From NCBI GenBank assembly GCA_947476555.1, contig CANJRI010000004.1, positions 1 through 64,000 on the forward strand: DNA of 64,000 nt, in the 5' to 3' direction. Source of the stretch: Caulobacteraceae bacterium (GTDB lineage: Bacteria; Pseudomonadota; Alphaproteobacteria; Caulobacterales; Caulobacteraceae). Positions 63,241 to 64,000 of this stretch are shown here, piece after piece. A program made the position numbers and the translations under genes. Every line of letters begins with the position of its first letter. Position 1 is the stretch's first letter. The notes under the pieces are model-generated. The model did no database searches. It was given only the letters and a program-made list of their open reading frames with translations, and was not told the DNA's origin.

Positions 63241-63464
63241 GGTTTCGCGACCAGGAAGCTGAGGGCAGGGCCGTCTTCGGCGCGGTCCAGGATCTCGATC
63301 CCCAGTTGCGCGGCGAAGTGGGGCACGTCGATCCGCGCCAGGGGATCGTCGGCCAGCAGCCGGAGGCGGGCGCCGGCGGGGGCCGCTTCCAGGGCGCGGC
63401 GCAGCTTCAGGGTCGGGACGGGACAGCGGTGCCCCCGGGCGTCGACCAGGATCTCGTCGGACAT
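63237..63464 (-). CDS. TusA/SirA family sulfur-carrier-like protein
   Basis: 75 aa. The family motif is RCPVPTLKLRRAL with Cys14 and the CPxP signature. It has the small alpha-beta sandwich (ILVDARGHRCPVP, RLRLLADDP, FAAQLGIEIL). TusA proteins carry sulfur as persulfide for tRNA thiolation or molybdopterin, and this member could have such a role. It stands alone and converges on the YihY gene. Confidence 0.87.
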   Translation of the reverse strand: MSDEILVDARGHRCPVPTLKLRRALEAAPAGARLRLLADDPLARIDVPHFAAQLGIEILDRAEDGPALSFLVAKP

Positions 63465-63591
63465 CCGCGGGCTCCTACACCACCGCTCGCGCCGCCCCTA
63501 TGGCTTCCGACGTCTAAACCAAGCTTTTCAGCCGTTCCTTAAACGCGATCGCCGACACTGCCGCCTGGATGAACCTCGAGGTGGCGAGATC

Positions 63592-64000
63592 ATGCTGAAG
63601 TCCCTTCCGCAGTTGTTGCGCCGAATCCTGTCCGATCGCCGGGGCAATATCGCGGTGCTCACGGCGCTGGCCATGCCGGTGCTCGCCGGCTCGGTGGGAC
63701 TGGGGGCCGAGGTCGCCTCCTGGTACGGCGCCAAGCGGGAGATGCAGAACGCCGCCGACTCCGCGGCGATCGCCGCCGCCACCAACGCCTCGGACAACTT
63801 CGAGCAGGAAGGCCGCGCCGTCGCCGCGCGCTACGGCTACCGGGATGGCCAGAACAACGTGACGGTGACGGTCGAGGACGGCGTGCCCTGTCCCACCGGC
63901 GGGGCCGATTGCTACCGGGCGACGGTCAGCCGGGTCCGGCCGCTGTTGCTGGCGCAGCTGGTGGGGTTCCAGGGCCGCCAAAGCCTTGATGGCGCCGCCG
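63592..64000 (+). CDS. TadG-like Flp pilus assembly protein, 5' part
   Basis: 136 residues before the window ends. It begins MLKSLPQLLRRILSDRRGNIAVLTALAMPVLAGSVGLG, a basic N-terminus followed by a membrane helix, as in TadE/TadG pseudopilin-like proteins (with the RRGNIAVL-type pattern). EMQNAADSAAIAA is the conserved helix after the membrane span. The outer part starts with a Cys-containing strand region (DGVPCPTGGADC). Probably part of a tight-adherence secretion locus to the right, which cannot be checked. Confidence 0.85.
   Translation, partial: MLKSLPQLLRRILSDRRGNIAVLTALAMPVLAGSVGLGAEVASWYGAKREMQNAADSAAIAAATNASDNFEQEGRAVAARYGYRDGQNNVTVTVEDGVPCPTGGADCYRATVSRVRPLLLAQLVGFQGRQSLDGAA

Overview
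The window is GC-rich, densely packed bacterial chromosome. Protein content and gene order (glyA-nrdR-rib-nusB-thiL, hppA, plsX-fabH-ihfA-merR, recG/sdhE-mfd, a PopA-like degenerate PleD relative, a MucR-family regulator, NDUFS4-type complex I subunit, CBP3 chaperone, C4-pathway ALA synthase) point to an aerobic alphaproteobacterium of the Caulobacteraceae. Phenylobacterium or Caulobacter fits best, but the genus is an inference. I see no insertion sequence, prophage, CRISPR array, rRNA or integron; the region looks like core chromosome.

Layout. 1-4.5 kb: 5' part of hemB (minus strand), then a valine/branched-chain degradation run: acyl-CoA dehydrogenase, 3-hydroxyisobutyryl-CoA hydrolase, an exported methyltransferase-fold protein and 3-hydroxyisobutyrate dehydrogenase. 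4.5-5.9 kb: hemA behind a perfect FNR/FixK-type palindrome. 5.9-6.5 kb: MucR-family regulator with a coupled 76-aa gene (minus). 6.7-12.1 kb: glyA, nrdR, riboflavin genes (with only the reductase half of RibD and no ribBA between ribE and ribH), nusB, thiL and an ICMT-like membrane methyltransferase. 12.1-16.3 kb: tandem-lobe aspartic protease, two small proteins, proton-pumping pyrophosphatase. 16.3-21.1 kb: bamE, CBP3 chaperone, YceD, plsX, fabH, ihfA, two adjacent palindromic elements, merR, tRNA-Pro(GGG). 21.2-25.7 kb: DUF2842, ctaA, rplM-rpsI, argC, exported msrB, a secreted antigen-like protein. 25.8-27.5 kb: padR-DUF1700-DUF2807 operon. 27.5-35.5 kb: phaC, a lipoprotein, alaC-like aminotransferase, hom, glpX, recJ. 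35.5-39.1 kb: three tRNAs (Glu, Pro, Arg), double cold-shock protein, glutaminyl cyclotransferase, NDUFS4, and two tandem SnoaL-like exported proteins. 39.1-47.4 kb: pseudouridine synthase, aldehyde dehydrogenase, glycerate kinase, SDR, then a sulfur/amino-acid group (metC-like, orphan amino-acid binding lipoprotein, sseA, cysK). 47.4-53.8 kb: DUF481 outer-membrane protein, MarC, and the LPS inner-core precursor genes kdsA-hldE-hldD plus a DUF3089 protein. 53.8-64 kb: recG divergent from sdhE-mfd, a small secreted protein, a short RTX protein, the PopA-like c-di-GMP effector, a YihY membrane protein, a TusA-family protein, and the start of a TadG-like pilus protein.

The genes work mainly as housekeeping modules: haem supply (hemB, hemA) for respiratory components (ctaA, CBP3 chaperone, NDUFS4, sdhE), envelope building (plsX, fabH, kdsA, hldE, hldD, bamE), cofactor synthesis (riboflavin, thiamine) and DNA repair (recG, recJ, mfd). 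The most unusual points are the truncated riboflavin set, the FixK-like site before hemA, the PleD-numbered degenerate GGDEF protein, the Glu-for-Ser nucleophile elbow in the DUF3089 protein, the MucR protein without classical zinc ligands, and several exported proteins of unknown role.
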